From positions 930,001-994,000 of the forward strand of contig PUDQ02000066.1 in assembly GCA_002964805.2 (NCBI GenBank): a DNA stretch of 64,000 bases, given 5' to 3'. The translations under genes were made by a program, and so were the position numbers. The first letter of the stretch is position 1. Each line of letters begins with the position of its first letter. Positions 35,056-51,050 of this stretch are shown in pieces. The notes under the pieces were generated by a model. It did not search any database. It was not told the origin of the DNA and saw nothing but the letters and a program-made list of their open reading frames with translations. This DNA comes from Trametes villosa (lineage: Eukaryota > Basidiomycota > Agaricomycetes > Polyporales > Polyporaceae).

Positions 35056-37132
35056 CTAGCCTCCGATGGGCGTCGCCGCAGTATACCCCCACAAGGAGCC
35101 CGCCCCGCACGTCGTCCCCGTCACCTTCCAGCCTGCACGGCGCGCCAACGCGGATACTTCCCGGATCGTGCGCTCCTTCGCATCGAGTACCGCCATCATC
35201 TGCACGCACCCACACATGTCAGCGCCCATTACCTCTAGAAGCAGCCCGGATACGTACGCAGATGTCGAGCTGGTATAGGCTCACGTTCGCCTTGCCGAGG
35301 TTTGCGAGCAGGGGCGAGCCCGCGGGCACGAGCGTGCGCAGCGCACCGGGGATTTGTTCGGCGTCGTCCACCTCGTCTACGCATGCGTATGGGAGGACTG
35401 TGTCCACGATTAGGAGCTGCGTTGTTGGCGCGGCCCTATCGCGGAGGTGCCCGAGCATCCTACGCGTACACTATCGACATCAGTGTTCTGATACGGCGGG
35501 GTCTAGGGGCGGTCGTGCGCACCTCAGCACGGCGTCGTCGGGCCAGTTGTGGACGCAGCCGCGGATGAGGTATACAGCAGGAGCGGAGACATGCCCAATT
35601 CTAGGTACGTCGAGTGTCGTTGGCTGCGGGTCGAAGAAGTCTTGAGCTGTGAATGATACACGTCCAGAGCGAATGAGTTCCGCCTCCGAGTTGTCCCAGA
35701 ACTATACGACCCCAGTCAACGGTCAGCCAGGACACACGGGCCGCGAGGCGCAAGCCGGGGGCACTCACCGAGGGAGCAGATCGCACCACTTTGGGCCTGT
35801 CCTGCACGATGAAGTGTAGATGTGGATACGCTCTGGCGAGCACCATAGACGTTTGACCGATCCCGCCCCCAACATCGACTACGACCGAGTCTTGAGGAAG
35901 GTCCCTCCAAGGGAATGCTGCATAACGGCCTATGGTCAGCTATGTCCCGCATAAGGCAGCCTGTCCGTCCTCACCGTCGATGATGTTTTCGTTGACCTCC
36001 CACGCTCGCGCCGCCGTCATGGCACGCCCGAAGTTGATCATGCGTCTCTTGTTCTCCGGGAGCTCGAGCCACTCGTAATATCCGAGCTCGGTGCGGAAGG
36101 CGAGGTTGAACGGTGTCCGATATTTGCCGGTATCAGGCTTCGTCTGCCTCGAGCGTGCGCCGTCGAGCAGAGTCCGAGTCGCGATGGACCGCTCACGCTC
36201 GGGTAGAAGCTGGTCGGTGAGAGACACGGCGGCTTTGCAGAACTCGTCTGTCCTAGGAAACGCCTCGGTATCAATACAGTGTCTGTTAAACGGGTCCTGA
36301 CCAGTAATGCACTACCAGCCACATACTTCATGGACACAAGGGCGGCAACCCCGTCGGTGTCGTCGTACTTCTTCCGCGGGCTACATAGGCCAAACAAGTC
36401 TGTAAATGCCAGGATATGCACGGGATATCAGCGTATCGTCTACTCACTCCGCACGGAGCTGGTCTGGCGTCTTCCCCGAATCGATATAAGCTGACAGACG
36501 GTTATTCGCGAACACGTCCGGCCGAATCTCCTTGAACCAATGGTGCGTCGCCAGGAGACGCAAGATATGACCTGTGCGGCGCAGCTTGTCACCGACCAGC
36601 AGCTTGAATAAGGGAGGCTAAAGGCCATACTGAGCTTCCCGGGCTCGAGCGGCACGATATTCGCGTCCACAGCCCGCCGCAGGTCGTTCACCCTGTCCGT
36701 CAGATCATTGACGTGCAGTCCGCCGTCGCCTGCAGCGCGGAGGATCTCCACTGTATGCGTTGCCTCGACGAAGCCGATGCAAGACATCATGATCTCCTGT
36801 CAGTACAACACTGATCAGCAAACCCAGCTATTCGATGCTAAAGGTACACGCACGCCCATATGCGCTTCGCACAGCTGGAAGAAGGGCTTGTGCAGCGTCG
36901 CCGCGATCTGTCCGCACGCCGCGACAGCCGTATTCGCCGCGGTTACGACGGTCGGGTGCGCTGAGAGGTCTTCCGCTGCGCTCGACGCGCCATTCTTGTA
37001 GAACGGCACATCGAGTGCGGGGTAGTCGAGCGAGCCGCCGCCTTCGGGCGCCTCACGGAAGACGCGCTGGATCTCGTTGAGGGCGTCGCCGATGAGCGTG
37101 TGCAGAGCGCGGAGTGTCGCGAAAGTCGTCAT
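35056..37132 (-). CDS. SAM-dependent O-methyltransferase (COMT type)
   Basis: Predicted to methylate a hydroxyl of a small aromatic compound. The N-terminal part (MTTFATLRALHTLIGDALNE, then GGLHVNDLTDRV and LLATHHWFKEIRPDVF) fits the dimerisation/winged-helix domain of plant-type O-methyltransferases. The catalytic part has motif I SVVVDVGGGIGQTSMVLA, the acidic strand HLHFIVQDRPKVV, DFFDPQP, and RGCVHNWPDDAVLRML, whose His in H-N-W-x-D is the expected catalytic base. The C-terminus KERTIREVSALARQAGWKV leads to ATPIGG and a stop at 35056. An in-frame ATG at 37201 would add 23 residues. Its neighbours give no substrate clue. Confidence 0.87.
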
Positions 37133-37895
37133 ATCGGTGATAAAATGGGCGGGCGATGGTGGGGGGAGACGATGGAGCTCCAATGGAAGGAGGACCGGCA
37201 CTACCTGGATGGCGAAACCTTATACTTATGGCAGGCCATCTGCTAGTCCTAGTAGAGGCTAGAAGGCGTTCAGTGGAGGCAAGGTTATTGATGAGTAAGG
37301 CCGACCGGAGCGCATGTACACCACCTGCACAACAAGGTCCGGACGCCATTCCGCGTATCGGTACCTCTACGCTCTCTCCCAACGAAACCTTCTGGGGCAC
37401 CCGATATCAGGGGTGGTCAATGTCACGGTGTACCTCGCGATAGAGCTTCTGTACCATTTCTGATGAGGGTGCGCGTCTGGCCGAGAGGCTGTCTCGCCGA
37501 GTGCCAGTTGCGGGCTCGAGCGTATACACAGCTCGAGACTGGGGCTTGAAGCTTGAAGCTTGAAGCTTTGAAGGGCCAGCCTTAGATTCGGGACATCATG
37601 ACTATGGAGGGCCTTGCGCCCGGTCAGCTCAGGATGCGTGCCAGAGCTTGTCAAAGTACTCTGATATACGAAACATGAGGACAGAGGTCATCGGCAATGT
37701 AGATGGTCACGTACCATGGGCATTTGCATTTCACGCATCGCACTCGCCATGCACTTCTGGGTTGAGGCAGACGACACGCGCGCGCAGCTGCACCATCCAA
37801 ACCGAACTGATATTGATCATACAATGCTACATCCAACCTGATACCAGACATCCCGAGCCGACTACGAGGACCAACGGACCTACGACGCGCAACGC
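37133..37895. other. Spacer between O-methyltransferase and polyubiquitin
   Basis: Promoter side of the O-methyltransferase and 3' flank of polyubiquitin. It contains a short 7-nt tandem repeat (37544-37573) and no gene that I can see. Confidence 0.4.
37544..37573. repeat. Short tandem repeat, unit GCTTGAA
   Basis: Four head-to-tail copies of a 7-nt unit, the last with one extra T (GCTTTGAA). Too small to have an obvious role; likely polymorphic. Confidence 0.85.
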
Positions 37896-40451
<2,556 letters not shown>

Positions 40452-40552
40452 GAACCCTTGGCACAGTGGTAGCGCGTGAGATTCCAGCTGTCGGAGCATA
40501 TCCGGAGCAAGGGAGTTCCTCAAGGTCGTCCGTTCAATCCGGGCAGGGTTCA
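40452..40552 (+). tRNA. trnW(CCA): tRNA-Trp (anticodon CCA) with a 29-nt intron
   Basis: A perfect 7-bp acceptor stem pairs 40452-40458 (GAACCCT) with 40545-40551 (AGGGTTC), discriminator A at 40552. The A-box region GTGGTAGCG sits in the D arm, and the T arm GTCCG-TTCAATC-CGGGC (40528-40544) contains the B box. The anticodon loop reads TT-CCA-G, with CCA at 40484-40486. An intron at 40488-40516 interrupts it one base 3' of the anticodon, the usual eukaryotic site. The D stem and anticodon stem each have one A-C mismatch, so a slightly decayed copy is possible. Confidence 0.78.
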
Positions 40553-40574
40553 TCGATGATCGTCAGATGTATTG

Positions 40575-40579
40575 TTTTT
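40575..40579 (+). terminator. Pol III terminator of the tRNA
   Basis: A run of five T residues 23 nt after the tRNA 3' end. Confidence 0.55.
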
Positions 40580-43500
40580 ACCTCCTTTCGCTCAGCTTCC
40601 CGTTGACTGCTTTAACCCATGGTTCAACGTATCTTCACCCGGGCCCCTGGACGATACTGTCTGCGTCTTCACGACGTACGCAGCATTCTGTTTCAACTTT
40701 TGCCAAGTATATCATTATTCACAGGTCTCCTACACAACTACAAATGACGATAGCAATGCAGGCTAACACCTTCAACGGTCTGCCTCGCAGCGGTGGTATA
40801 CGGCTAGTCGAGGGACAGGGCCGCCGCTCGCAGGTTGGCGCGAGCCTCCGACCGCCCTTGAGTAGCGAGCGAAAGGAGCGGGATACCGGGTACAGACGGG
40901 GGGTTCTCGCTAGCAGCTAGCACCTGCAGCGGAGCCGAGTGATAGCAGTGGACAATTCGTCGCCAGCTGAAGGACGACTTCGGCGCAGTGCTGATCGTTA
41001 GTTTCGGTGTCTCGGCTTACTCAGGCCCATCTTACTACATCCCGGTGAACGAGGCACAAGAGTGTATGCATGCGGGGCGGAGGTGTTCGTGGCGTCTGCA
41101 GAAGACAGTCAGCTCCGAGCCGTCGAGCCGCCTTGCCAGAGACATACCTGAGGCACCCCTTCCGGGCTATCTTCGGCCGCTCATACAGGAGGCGTCTGAG
41201 CAGGACGACTAACCTCCGATGCGCCGATATGCGATAGTACTCCCGAGGGTATGACGTTGGGGGAGAGGTCGAGTCAGTTTGGATTCAATGGTGCCTGTCC
41301 GAGTACCCTGAGCGTTCGACCTCCCCATAGAATGGATCGCAGTGCGAATACTGCTAAGAGATTTGACGTGAGAGCGTATGTGTGTGGCCGCACGAGACGC
41401 CAACTCGGCCCCAGCGTTCTCCTCCAGGTACCGGGCGCAAATTGTTGCTGACAGAGGGCCGCAGTGCAAGAAGGCTGATGAACGCTGTGAATAGGAGAAT
41501 AGGCTGGAAGTTCGGAGTCAGATATATCATATTCGAGTTGCGCGGTAAAGGAAGTGCTCACCTCATACCGCTCGAGCACGGCCTGACAATAGCTCAGCAC
41601 GGCAGGGGGACGCGTAGACCTGGGAAGTGGACCGCGCACCCAGCAAGCCTCGGGGACGTACGATATCTGGAGATATTTGGGAAGATACCCATGGTTCGTC
41701 TGAGCACCTACCCGGTCTCAAGTGCATGATATTTTGCGATTACTCGACACTGTAGTAAGTCAGGATGCTCACCGTATCCTGGTCTACTATTTTAGCTGAC
41801 ATACGCGAGGCTCCGGGCGTATTGGACACTAGTACACGACCTTACAAGGAGAGAAAGTCCGGGTGCATCACCCAGTTGCGGTGACGCTACAGCCTGGTAC
41901 TGAGGCTGGAGTAGAAGTACGAGATCGTGGACCGATCGGAGTCCTCGGCTTAGACTGACACGGCGCTTGCCGAGGCGTTCAGTATCTGAATCCGCGCGCT
42001 TGTATCTGCCACACTTGGACAACCTCCTCCGACTCGTTGTCAGCATCCTACACACACGCGCATCTCTAGGCATCTTCCTGTTCTCTGAGGATTTACATCG
42101 AGCGATGTCTAACCAGGTGGCATGTTGACTGGAACGAATGCACAGTGCCTGTGAAGGTAAATCGTACGGCAGGAGATGCGATAATAATCATATCTCTATG
42201 AAGTGGTCGCTTCTGCCGCCTCGATGGTCGCTCACCAGCTCCGTCGGCATCGGCAATGACCCATCCGCCCCCAAGCCGTCCTCCGACTCGCGCCCACGTT
42301 TAGTGAACCATGAGAGTCGCCGTTTGCGCGGAGCGATAGGTAATGTCGTCAATTATAGCAAACGTGCCCCACTTCCCGAACTAGGTCCTCCAACCTCTCT
42401 ATTTTGAACGCAGTGAGTTCTCATGCACTTTTGAAGATGTGCGCTCATCTCGCGCTCCGCTCGCAGAGCGATCTTCCGCTCACAGGCAAATTTTCGATTA
42501 GGCAATGATTTAGACCGTGCTCTTCTCCGACCCTCTGCGTCGGAAAGCGCCTCTCACGCTGCACCGCTTCACGCCGGCTCTCTTGTCTGTTTGGCGCTCC
42601 AACTCGACCAGCTGCAGTATGTTGACACCGGCATCGAAGCCCCGCTCTCACAGAGAACTTAGCTGTACGACTTCCCTCTCGTGCCAGACCGGTCTGTGCT
42701 TCAATGCCGATGGCCGACACTCAGACAAGGCCTGCCGCAGAACCTCGAGAATGCTGCCGATTCCTCCGCACATCGGAGACGTCCCGCGCTTCACGTCCAT
42801 AGCCGGTCTCCGCCCTGCGGCGGCTCCCATGAAGTCGACCATCAGTCAGGAGCTCGAGCCTCGACGGCGGCTCGGCGAGCGAAGACCTCGAACGCATTTC
42901 GCGACGGCTGCGGTCTCCGTTGCCGCCTGTCTGAAACGAGTCGCCCGCCTCCCCGCATGGGCGGGGGGCGATCCTCGTTGCATTCATTCCCGACGCCGCT
43001 CGCCATCGCCATCGTGATGCTCGGACAGTCGGACTCGGGTGCGCTGCATTACCTCCAGTTCGGCGCGCCAGCCGCACTATCAGCGAGAGCTTGTGCGTCG
43101 CCGGACGGCAGTCGACGCGTACGCGCTCTCGGTGAGCGTTCGTACGTCCCGTTTGTCAGACGGGTGCGATAGATGATTCATGGCTCTCAGCAGGTTAGTT
43201 AGCATTCACATCCAAATTTCAGCTGGAAGAGTCTATTGCCACACCAGGTCAAAGGCATTGCAGACGCGCCGACGATGCCGGTACCGACAGGAGCGTTTGG
43301 CACTCCACTCCTGCGTCCTGCAGAACGGGACGTCCCACGAAGGTTCCTGGCGCGTTCCTGGTCGGAGTGCGCGACGAAGGCCAGCATTTGCCTTTGCAGG
43401 TCACAATGCGGCGGGGCAACGACACCTTCGCGAGAACGGATCTGTCGCTCCCACACATCGCCCCCTCCGCGCCCGGGTTCCTAGCGCGCCCTTCCACGCC

Positions 43501-43946
43501 TGTCGCCGGGCGGTCCTGTGTTGCACAGCTCGGCGGGCAGCACCGTCCAGCACACAACCCGCAAAGACGGTACAACAAATGCTGGAATCAACGCGCCGCG
43601 ATTGGGCGTGTCCGCTCCGTCGGGTCGGCGGTCTCCTCCGCGCGTGCCGCGTCGGATGCGCGCGCGCGCGCTCTCACCGTTGCCCTGTCCCTCAGCGCGG
43701 GGCCGCGCGGCGGGCGCGCAGGCGCGCCCGGCGGTGCGGTACGAGACACACGCTCAGTGGGTTTGGTCCGGGTGCGGCCTTGGCCCGCCTTGGATGCACC
43801 GGCCGACTGTTGATCAGCCCGCCGCATCGAACGGTATAAAAGCCGTGCGGGGAAGAGGGGATCGGCACCAAGCAACGACACCCGTCGACGACACGCAGAG
43901 CAGCACTTAGGACCCTTTCACCACCCTTTTTTCGACTTTTTTCATC
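40580..43946. other. Gene-poor stretch before the peroxidase
   Basis: Three kilobases with no assignable gene. Open frames at 40988-41212 (+, ending RDIPEAPLPGYLRPLIQEA) and 41209-41469 (-, with TICARYLEENAGAELASRA) read somewhat like protein. They could be gene remnants, but cannot be extended. GC-rich DNA from 42.5 to 43.8 kb keeps several frames open. The right end is the peroxidase promoter; a TGCGCGC at 43657-43663 fits the TGCRCNC metal-response consensus but may be chance. Confidence 0.3.
43835..43841 (+). promoter_or_regulatory. TATA box of the peroxidase gene
   Basis: TATAAAA about 105 nt upstream of the ATG at 43947, followed by a T-rich stretch directly before the start codon. Confidence 0.7.
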
Positions 43947-45722
<1,776 letters not shown>

Positions 45723-46964
45723 ACGCCTGCATCACGGTCATGGAAGTAATGTCTGAGACGGCGAACGGACTTGGTTTTGGGCTTCTTGATAGATAATTTT
45801 ATGATCCTGGTATTATGATGGCGAAGGCGTTTCTTTACAACGGGTCTATTTGTGGAACTGTGTTGTGCTGTCGCTCATCCAATGCATTTTCCGTTGCTGC
45901 TCTGCTACATTGTTGCGTCGTGCGTTCTAAAGGGCGAGCTGTAGGCGGTGGCTTCGAAGTAAGTTCAAGGAGTCTCGCAGGGGGGCCACTGCGCAGCGGT
46001 GGCTAGACGAGCGTGTGAATAATTGAGTCGCTGAAGCGCTTCTAGGTGGCGTCCGTGAGCGCTCTCTCTTGTGCGCCCCGATGTCGACCGCGACATGTGC
46101 ACATGGTCCAGCGCAGCGTCTCGTATCTGTCTGCTTTGATCACTGGACGTTGCGTTTGAAAACCTCGAGATGTTTTGCGGATTGAATTGCCAAGGTACGT
46201 ACTTCCAAATCATGTTCAGAGAAGCCTACATCTGCTCGAATACCGGACTTCTAGGAAATATGAGCATGCGTGTGGCTTTGGATGTATATCCCGGGGGCAG
46301 CGGTGTGCCCTTTTCCTCCAATCGTCCCGCGGGTGGCTTGCCGCTCTTCTGAAGCACCGTGTGCTCTTCCAGCGAAGCGAACGGCTCGTGCGTTGGGCTG
46401 CCTGCGTCGCGGGAGCGATTTGGTTCGACCTCCATGGGCGAGCCAGCAGGTGCCCGGACCCCTCGTGTCGATATTGATACTGCTGCAGCTGTCACACACT
46501 ATTTGAATTCTTTTCTTCTTGGCCCGGCCGCGACCCGACACTTGCCTCACCACGCAGGTGCTCAGTCAGTGACCCCACCGTCCGACTCATGATGAACCAG
46601 TACATCAGTTCCAGCACGAGTGGAAAATTTTGCACCTACCCCTGGCTCACTATGAATTAAATGCGAGTATGTGGATCATAACCATGCTTCGAGTTGATAG
46701 TCAGTGACTTTTTAATGCAGTGTGAACGAGCCAGCGGCACTCAGATTTACAGTTTGACATGCGCCCCCTGGGGCCTGCCACTACGTCAAGCCAATGGCAT
46801 GGGGCGGACGCCTTTACGCCGATAGGAATGAAGGTGAGGGCATTGCTTTGGCACGCGCCAAGTTACACTCTCACGTGGGTACCGCCTGGCAGCTATCATA
46901 TAAGCTCGGTGTCCATCGACAGCGAGGGGCAACACACATCCTCGAATACGCCTACTCTGCGACG
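45723..46964. other. Intergenic region between peroxidase and P450
   Basis: 3' flank of the peroxidase and promoter of the P450 at 46965. No gene, RNA or repeat recognised. Confidence 0.4.
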
Positions 46965-49048
46965 ATGCTCTCGGAGTCTATCCTGTGGCTGTTCGCGTTT
47001 GGGCTCGGCTTTCTGTTGTACCGTACGCAGAAGCGGTGGTCCATGTTCTGGGATAGCCGTCCGCTGCCTCCCGGTCCGCGGGGATTCCCGGTTATTGGGA
47101 ATTTGCTCGATATACCGTCGAGCAACCAAACCGCAGCATTCTGCAGATTGAATGCGAAATACGGTACGAGCTCCCCTTCCCATCCTCCTACCATGCGATT
47201 GAATGCGGCTTGATTAGGGGACATCGTGTACTTGAACGTACTGGGTCGGCCGACCGTAATCTTAGGGACGCATGCGGCCGCCATCGAGTTCCTGGAAAAA
47301 CGGTCGTCCATATACTCGGACAGAAATGTCTCTGTGATGGCCAAATTGTGAGTCCGCTGCGGCAGTATCCTTCGCTAATGCCCTTCCAATCGCCTGCGAA
47401 TGTTTAGGACAGGCTGGGACTGGGTTTTTGTTTTGTTTCGCTACGGACCCTGGTGGAGGCGGCACCGCAAGCTATTTCACTTACACTTCGGAGCCGCTGC
47501 AGTATCTCAATACCAGCCTACCCAAGAGCACGCTGCCCGGCACTTTGCCCACTGCATCATGCAAGACCCGAAGAGTCTGCACGAGCACATCAAGTTGTAC
47601 GTGGAGTCCTATCAGCCTATCGGAAGTCTGCTCAAGTTCACTCACTACAGCGTCTTTGCGGCCACGATCATGCGCGTAACCTACGGTATAGAAGTCTGCG
47701 ATAACAACGACAAGTACGTTGATATTGTTGAAGCCGGTGTCAGCATCATCAGCGCCGTGTCTGTCCCCGGCAAGTATCTGGTGGAGGCGATCCCGGCTCT
47801 GCGCTTTCTTCCGTCTTGGTTCCCCGGGGCAAAGTTCAAGCGTGACAGTATCGCCTGGGCACCCGTCGTCCGCCGCATGCGCGATGCTCCTTGGGAGCAT
47901 ACTATGGCCCAGATCGTACGTTCTAGTGCTTATTTGCAAGATACCCAACGCGGTCTTCTCATGTGTTCTGTGATTTCTTCAGTTCAGCGGCTCCGCTGCG
48001 CCCTCAGTAGTCAGTAGTCTCGTGAGAGGTATATCCACCCTTGAAGGAGATAAAGCCCAGAATGAAGAGGTTGCACGCAACGTGGCCGCTGCTGCCTATT
48101 CGGGTGAGCGGACTGCCTACCAATCGGCAGCGAGTGGCTTACAATGCCTATGTCGTCAACAGCTGGGGCAGATACTGTGAGGATGCTCGGATCATGGATT
48201 CAACTTCTTGCTCTAATGATCATCTTAGACAATCTCGGTGGTTCAAACATTTTTCCTGGCAATGGCGTCTTACCCCGAGGTGCAGAGGAAGGCTCAGGAC
48301 GAACTGGACACAGTCGTCGGCGCGCATCGCCTCCCGAGCTTTGCTGATCGGGCGTCTCTGCCATACACCACGGCCCTTGCGAAGGAGTGTCTGCGCTGGC
48401 GAGTAGTCGCTCCCTTCGGTTTCCCTCACCGGTCGGCCGAGGACGACGAGTATTGCGGATATCGTATCCCGGAAGGAACCACCGTCCTCACGAACATATG
48501 GTACGTCTACTTCCCAGCAATGTCTGCCCCCGACCCCGAGTAGCGCTAACCTGGTGTATGTTATAGGGCGTATTCACGCGACCCCGAACATTATTCCGAC
48601 CCGGAGAGGTTCATGCCGGAACGGTTCTTGAAGGATGGTCAACTTGACCCGGATGTGCTCGATCCGGCCGTGTTCGCATTTGGATATGGTAGAAGGTCGG
48701 TGTATTGTGATCTCTCGTGACGCAAGCTATTCAAGCAAAGTATCACGTTCTGTAGGATCTGCCCAGGACGGCAATTCGCAGAAGCATCGCTCTTCATCCT
48801 CACCACTACTGTGTTGCATACGCTTTCGATCACTGCTCCGCCAGACGCAAGCGGGAAACCGACTAAACTCGAGGGCAACATGACCGCCGGCCTCATTGCG
48901 TACAATCTACTCATGGTATCTCACTCATTCGTAAAGTGTTAACGTGCGGCCGAGCAGGCACCCCGAGCCCTTCGACGTTGACATCAAGCCGCGTGCGCCC
49001 TGGGCCGAGGCGCTTATCCGGAAGAGTGGCGGCGCCGCACAAGCGTAG
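46965..49048 (+). CDS. Cytochrome P450 monooxygenase, family A copy 2
   Basis: Very similar to the P450 at 3.2-5.3 kb, exon for exon. It starts MLSESILWLFAFGLGFLLY (anchor), with hinge PLPPGPRGFPVIGNLLDIP. Later exons have LFHLHFGAAAVSQYQPTQE, VFAATIMRVTYGIEV, VPGKYLVEAIPALRFLPSWF, the I-helix S-A-G-A-D-T, TFFLAMASYPEVQRKAQDEL, KECLRW (ExxR) and PERFLKDGQLDPDVLDPAVF. The haem motif FGYGRR/ICPGRQ is split by an intron. It ends LIRKSGGAAQA at 49048. All joins tested are in frame, so it appears functional. Together with the next P450 and a decayed copy between them it forms a small tandem array. Confidence 0.9.
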
Positions 49049-51050
49049 GCACCGGGGCTGGAAGTATTGTATTGACTACCTCTTGGGGCATCCAGGCACA
49101 TATTATACGCATCCACTACTTCTCGTGAGATTCGCACACTGTATTAATGAACTGTACGTTAGTATGTGTGTGTGGGTACTACCAGCAACCCTCCCTGATC
49201 GATGCGCCCCCTCGCATGATGTGCGGAGGGTGTCTGGGTCCTGTTTGCGCCGCCATCAAGCCAGGTGACCTCCGGGTGATTAGGTGAGTTGTGTCTTCGG
49301 TCCTCCGACTTTCATACCGTAACTCCCTTGCTGAAGCCACTAGTCTTTGACGAACACGACTGTGAAGGTCAAGTATGGGACAGTCGTGGAGCACTCAGTA
49401 TCACACAGCGGGTTCAAGGTCTCGAAGCGCAAGTTGCTTCGCTCTATAATACCACGACTTCATAATTTGCACGTCAAGTCATCTCTCGGATACCTCATAC
49501 AGGTACACATTTTCCATCTTTGTTTTGCGCACCATTCGCATGCAGTGCAGCCATTCCTAATCACTCAGGCCAACTGCCTGACAGGAAGGCACGTGTAGTA
49601 CGGTGTACGTGTACATCAATGCCCCAGCGAATACCTGCTGTCTCCGAGTCCCCTCAAACCAGATAGCTCACTCCGCTCTTCCTCCCTCTGACAAGCAAAT
49701 ATAGGCGTCGGGTAACCCGTCCATCGATGCGGTAAATGGTACGTCGCGGTGTTCGCGTCATCCATGGAGCAGCCGTTGACGGACGTCAATGGTAGTACGG
49801 CAGTCGGGTCATACAATACACATACGCCCCGATGGCGTCCACTCGCCGACCCTGACAGTAGCTTCCATGGACCCCTGGTAAGGGTACTACTCGAGGGGAA
49901 GATGACACCAGGCGTTCTCTCGTAAGTGAGCCTTCCATGCTATGCGGTTCCCGATACCCACGCAAGAGAACCAGTTATGGGCCACAGCCCTTGGAAGCAG
50001 AAATCACACCGCGCGCCGGTCCCTGGGCCGAAAAACTGGTACGAGAAGCTTGCAGCCCGGCAGCATAGGCCATGACATACGCAGCGCTGCCCGTACACGG
50101 TTGTGCTAGCGTGCGTTCACGCCCTATGTACGTGTGCCTACAGGAACCGACAATGTCAGAGCCTCTGTAAGCGTCCATAGCGCCCGCGGATACCAACCAC
50201 GTAGCTACGGGCGCCGTCTTGAACGTCACGCCATACGCATCCTGGAATCAAGCACCTGCCCGGAAGCTCTGCCAAAACGCCCCAATCTGTTCGGTTTGCA
50301 GATCCTGCCGCAGTCGCCTCGTCTCGCCGCTTCTCCTCGTACGCGGTTGGCCTTACTGACTTCCTTTGAGATGCCCCTCTTCCTCACAGTGCAGGCCTAT
50401 GCACACGCTGACTCGGACGCCATCGTGGTCCCACACGGGCCCCTCTCCCTATCAAGCCTCCGAGTGCGTGTAGGCCTCCGTAGCTCCGCGTACGTAAAGG
50501 TAGGCTTCGACAAACCTTCGCTGCATCTCACTCCTCTCGAATCAATTGGTCCACCCCAGGTCTGCTTTCACTAGAACGACGATGACAGCACTGTGATAAT
50601 CTTGGGAACGACTCTGTGTCAGACTCTAACGGGTGCGCTTTGCAGTGATATCCGCAGCCCATGATTGGAACCAGTCACTGCGATACCCCGGACCCCCTCT
50701 ATTCGCTCTACATGACAAGCGGGGTTCATATCTATGCTCGAAGAGCCTGGAAAGGTTATCGCCTGGACAGTCTGGGGATGTGAGCTCCGCTCCCTGGGTA
50801 TCGTCGCCCTTTTGGAGCGTGGAGCTATACCAGCCGGACGCTATCGCCGGGCAGCCGACGCCATTCGTCGCATCACGAGCGCATACCCGTACGTTCGCCG
50901 CACCCTCTTCGAACGGAGGATCAGCATGGCTCACCAACGTTGTCTCCGTAGGCCCCCTCTATGGTGAACTCCCCAACTGGAGAGACCGGCTATAAGGGCA
51001 GATGCTCTACTATCTCAGATCCAACGCGATCACTCTCCCCATTCCTCACT
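49049..51050. other. Spacer containing a decayed P450 end
   Basis: Apart from the P450 remnant at 49880-50068, nothing is recognisable. A 146-codon open frame at 50134-50574 (+) has no domain. The right end is the promoter of the next P450. Confidence 0.4.
49880..50068 (+). pseudogene. Remnant of a family A P450 (last two exons)
   Basis: LLEGKMTPGVLS followed by a GTAAGT donor at about 49921, then after ...AACCAG/T the stretch SYGPQPLEAEITPRAG-PWAEKLVREACSPAA and TAG (50066-50068). These match the last two exons of the P450 at 51.1 kb (LEGKMTPGVLS; YPEPFEANISSRGPWAEALIRGAC). The haem-binding exons that should precede them are not found, so only the 3' end of a third tandem copy survives. Confidence 0.75.
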
